Source of the DNA: Flavobacteriales bacterium UBA952
GTDB taxonomy: Bacteria > Bacteroidota > Bacteroidia > Flavobacteriales_D > Crocinitomicaceae
Reading direction: 5' to 3'
Length of the DNA: 64,000 nt
Assembly (NCBI GenBank): GCA_905182495.1
Contig: CAJJBU010000009.1
Location: 1-64,000, forward strand
In this document: one piece after another, positions 62,401 to 64,000 of the stretch
How the letters are laid out: every line of letters starts with the position of its first letter
How positions within the stretch are numbered: the stretch's first letter is position 1
Position numbers and translations under genes: made by a program
Notes under the pieces: generated by a model
The model's input: only the letters and a program-made list of their open reading frames with translations
Told to the model about the DNA's origin: nothing
Database searches by the model: none

Positions 62401-64000
62401 GGTATAAGTAGCATCGGCAGGGGTAGCATAACTATCTGCACTTGCACAATCTAAAGTCGATGGTAAGCCTACTGGTAAACTTACTGTTGGCGATGCAGGT
62501 GGACTTACTGTGATTACATGTTGAGCAGTTAATGCATTTCCACAGGCATCTGTTCCCGCGTAATCGATGGTAATCGTTCCTCCATTACATGCATCAAAGG
62601 CGTCGGTTACTGTAGGGCTTAATGTTCCACTGATCAAACACGTACCAATATCACTATTGGTATAAGTAGCATCGGCAGGGGTAGCATAACTATCTGCACT
62701 TGCACAATCTAAAGTCGATGGTAAGCCTACTGGTAAACTTACTGTTGGCGATGCAGGTGGACTTACTGTGATTACATGTTGAGCAGTTAATGCATTTCCA
62801 CAGGCATCTGTTCCCGCGTAATCGATGGTAATCGTTCCTCCATTACATGCATCAAAGGCGTCGGTTACTGTAGGGCTTAATGTTCCACTGATCAAACACG
62901 TACCAATATCACTATTGGTATAAGTAGCATCGGCAGGGGTAGCATAACTATCTGCACTTGCACAATCTAAAGTCGATGGTAAGCCTACTGGTAAACTTAC
63001 TGTTGGCGATGCAGGTGGACTTACTGTGATTACATGTTGAGCAGTTAATGCATTTCCACAGGCATCTGTTCCCGCGTAATCGATGGTAATCGTTCCTCCA
63101 TTACATGCATCAAAGGCGTCGGTTACTGTAGGGCTTAATGTTCCACTGATCAAACACGTACCAATATCACTATTGGTATAAGTAGCATCGGCAGGGGTAG
63201 CATAACTATCTGCACTTGCACAATCTAAAGTCGATGGTAAGCCTACTGGTAAACTTACTGTTGGCGATGCAGGTGGACTTACTGTGATTACATGTTGAGC
63301 AGTTAATGCATTTCCACAGGCATCTGTTCCCGCGTAATCGATGGTAATCGTTCCTCCATTACATGCATCAAAGGCGTCGGTTACTGTAGGGCTTAATGTT
63401 CCACTGATCAAACACGTACCAATATCACTATTGGTATAAGTAGCATCGGCAGGGGTAGCATAACTATCTGCACTTGCACAATCTAAAGTCGATGGTAAGC
63501 CTACTGGTAAACTTACTGTTGGCGATGCAGGTGGACTTACTGTGATTACATGTTGAGCAGTTAATGCATTTCCACAGGCATCTGTTCCCGCGTAATCGAT
63601 GGTAATCGTTCCTCCATTACATGCATCAAAGGCGTCGGTTACTGTAGGGCTTAATGTTCCACTGATCAAACACGTACCAATATCACTATTGGTATAAGTA
63701 GCATCGGCAGGGGTAGCATAACTATCTGCACTTGCACAATCTAAAGTCGATGGTAAGCCTACTGGTAAACTTACTGTTGGCGATGCAGGTGGACTTACTG
63801 TGATTACATGTTGAGCAGTTAATGCATTTCCACAGGCATCTGTTCCCGCGTAATCGATGGTAATCGTTCCTCCATTACATGCATCAAAGGCGTCGGTTAC
63901 TGTAGGGCTTAATGTTCCACTGATCAAACACGTACCAATATCACTATTGGTATAAGTAGCATCGGCAGGGGTAGCATAACTATCTGCACTTGCACAATCT
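47420..64000 (-). CDS. Giant T9SS-exported adhesin-like repeat protein, C-terminal part, 12 frame breaks
   Basis: One reverse-strand gene fills 47420 to the right edge; the N-terminus is outside. In-frame order from N to C: 86-residue repeats (edge to 60453), about 67 repeats of 53 residues (60440 to about 49805), a PKD-like domain, six Ig-like repeats of about 75 residues (YLW...YT(L/I)NGC pattern, about 49560-48215), two PKD-like domains (about 48215-47711) and a CHU_C gliding-motility-associated sorting domain (YIPNTFTPDGDQYNHVF ... IIFNRWGEIVFES, 47710-47420), the T9SS type B signal. Twelve single-base indels, all in the 53-residue array, cut it into the open frames 47420-51193, 51099-52304, 52210-53574, 53480-53734, 53640-54686, 54592-55410, 55503-56360, 56357-56587, 56493-57698, 57604-58017, 57923-59287, 59193-59654 and 59644-63927. 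In the intact state it exceeds 5500 residues here. A surface adhesin role like that of SprB is inferred. Confidence 0.85.
49805..60440 (-). repeat. Tandem array of about 67 units of 159 bp (53 aa)
   Basis: The unit reads TSTTDTTVCDTELPFDWNGL followed by TFTAAGSQTTTLTSLVTGCD and SIVTLNVSENPTL, with two cysteines per unit. Copies are almost identical in DNA except at a few positions. A divergent pair (DQTICDNQLPFSW..., then DTTVCDTEVPFDW... with a 156-bp unit containing SLLSSTGCD) recurs. The marker ATCGTAAC of this pair stands at 51550, 52661, 54091, 55202, 56152, 56944, 58533 and 60122, that is 7, 9, 7, 6, 5, 10 and 10 units apart. The last two units toward 49805 are more diverged. Confidence 0.95.
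60453..64000 (-). repeat. Tandem array of 258 bp units (86 aa), continuing beyond the edge
   Basis: Marker CATGTTGAGC occurs at 60453, 60711, 60969, 61227 and so on, exactly 258 bases apart, giving about 13.75 units in the window. Each unit encodes an HYR/Ig-like module with SLPVGLPSTLDCASADSYAT and GTITIDYAGTDACGN. The unit at the C-terminal end (60453-60710) differs at a few bases (for example GGCATCGG for GGCGTCGG); the other copies inspected look identical. The frame is unbroken. Confidence 0.95.

Noticed and set aside
49805-64000. CRISPR array or intergenic satellite
   Set aside because: The units are 159 and 258 bp, coding throughout in one frame, with no spacers; they are protein repeats.

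Overview
The window looks like chromosomal DNA of an AT-rich member of the Bacteroidota, most likely the order Flavobacteriales. The evidence is type IX secretion (T9SS) cargo with both kinds of C-terminal sorting domain, SprB-like repeats, a DUF6089 outer-membrane protein, a HMG-CoA lyase with the Bacteroidota-type [15 protein letters not shown] motif, MenB and a two-subunit methylmalonyl-CoA mutase. Promoter-like TTG / TAnnTTTG elements also fit this phylum. No tRNA, rRNA, CRISPR array, integrase or transposase was recognised.

Layout. 1-2.9 kb: two small hypotheticals and an ABC-F ATPase. 3-13.5 kb: a secreted-protein island in which a two-gene cassette (a 137-residue secreted protein followed by a large T9SS cargo protein) occurs twice, at 3.0-7.9 kb and 10.2-13.5 kb, around a lamin-tail/CotH protein. 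13.5-21 kb: small lipoproteins, ferredoxin, MsrA/MsrB, an MFS carrier, queuosine-precursor transporter, two-gene NlpC/P60 unit, a MerR regulator, and an operon for a cystathionine-beta-synthase-like enzyme, a BtuF-like binding protein and a DCC thiol oxidoreductase. 21-28.3 kb: forward genes for GH20 hexosaminidase, MenB, PepD, RibBA, a LolD-like ATPase and a TIGR02757 protein. 28.3-35.7 kb: reverse genes for a lipoprotein, HMG-CoA lyase, PyrD, DUF6089, a 57-residue ORF behind an ECF sigma factor, and a pair of outer-membrane beta-barrel candidates. 35.8-39.2 kb: mutA-mutB. 39.2-44.9 kb: a secreted orphan, a DivIC/FtsB-like protein, the surE-orf-lpxB-spoIID operon and an SH3-NlpC/P60 peptidase. 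44.9-47.4 kb: a broken TPR-GAF-histidine-kinase-like gene.

47.4-64 kb: the 3' part of one enormous reverse-strand adhesin-like gene whose N-terminus lies beyond the right edge. From N to C it carries at least 13.75 nearly identical 86-residue repeats, about 67 repeats of 53 residues with a higher-order pattern, six Ig-like repeats, PKD-like domains and a gliding-motility-associated C-terminal (CHU_C) sorting domain. Twelve single-base frame breaks cut this gene, and every one sits at a site where repeat copies differ from each other. I read that as consensus error in the assembly rather than biology.

Five further genes (first T9SS cargo, CotH, msrB, helix-hairpin-helix barrel, mutB) have one to three single-base frame breaks. 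Most are in short homopolymers, and correcting them gives lengths divisible by three in every case. Apart from these breaks, the central metabolic genes are ordinary. The most novel material is the repeat architecture of the giant protein and the duplicated secreted cassette.
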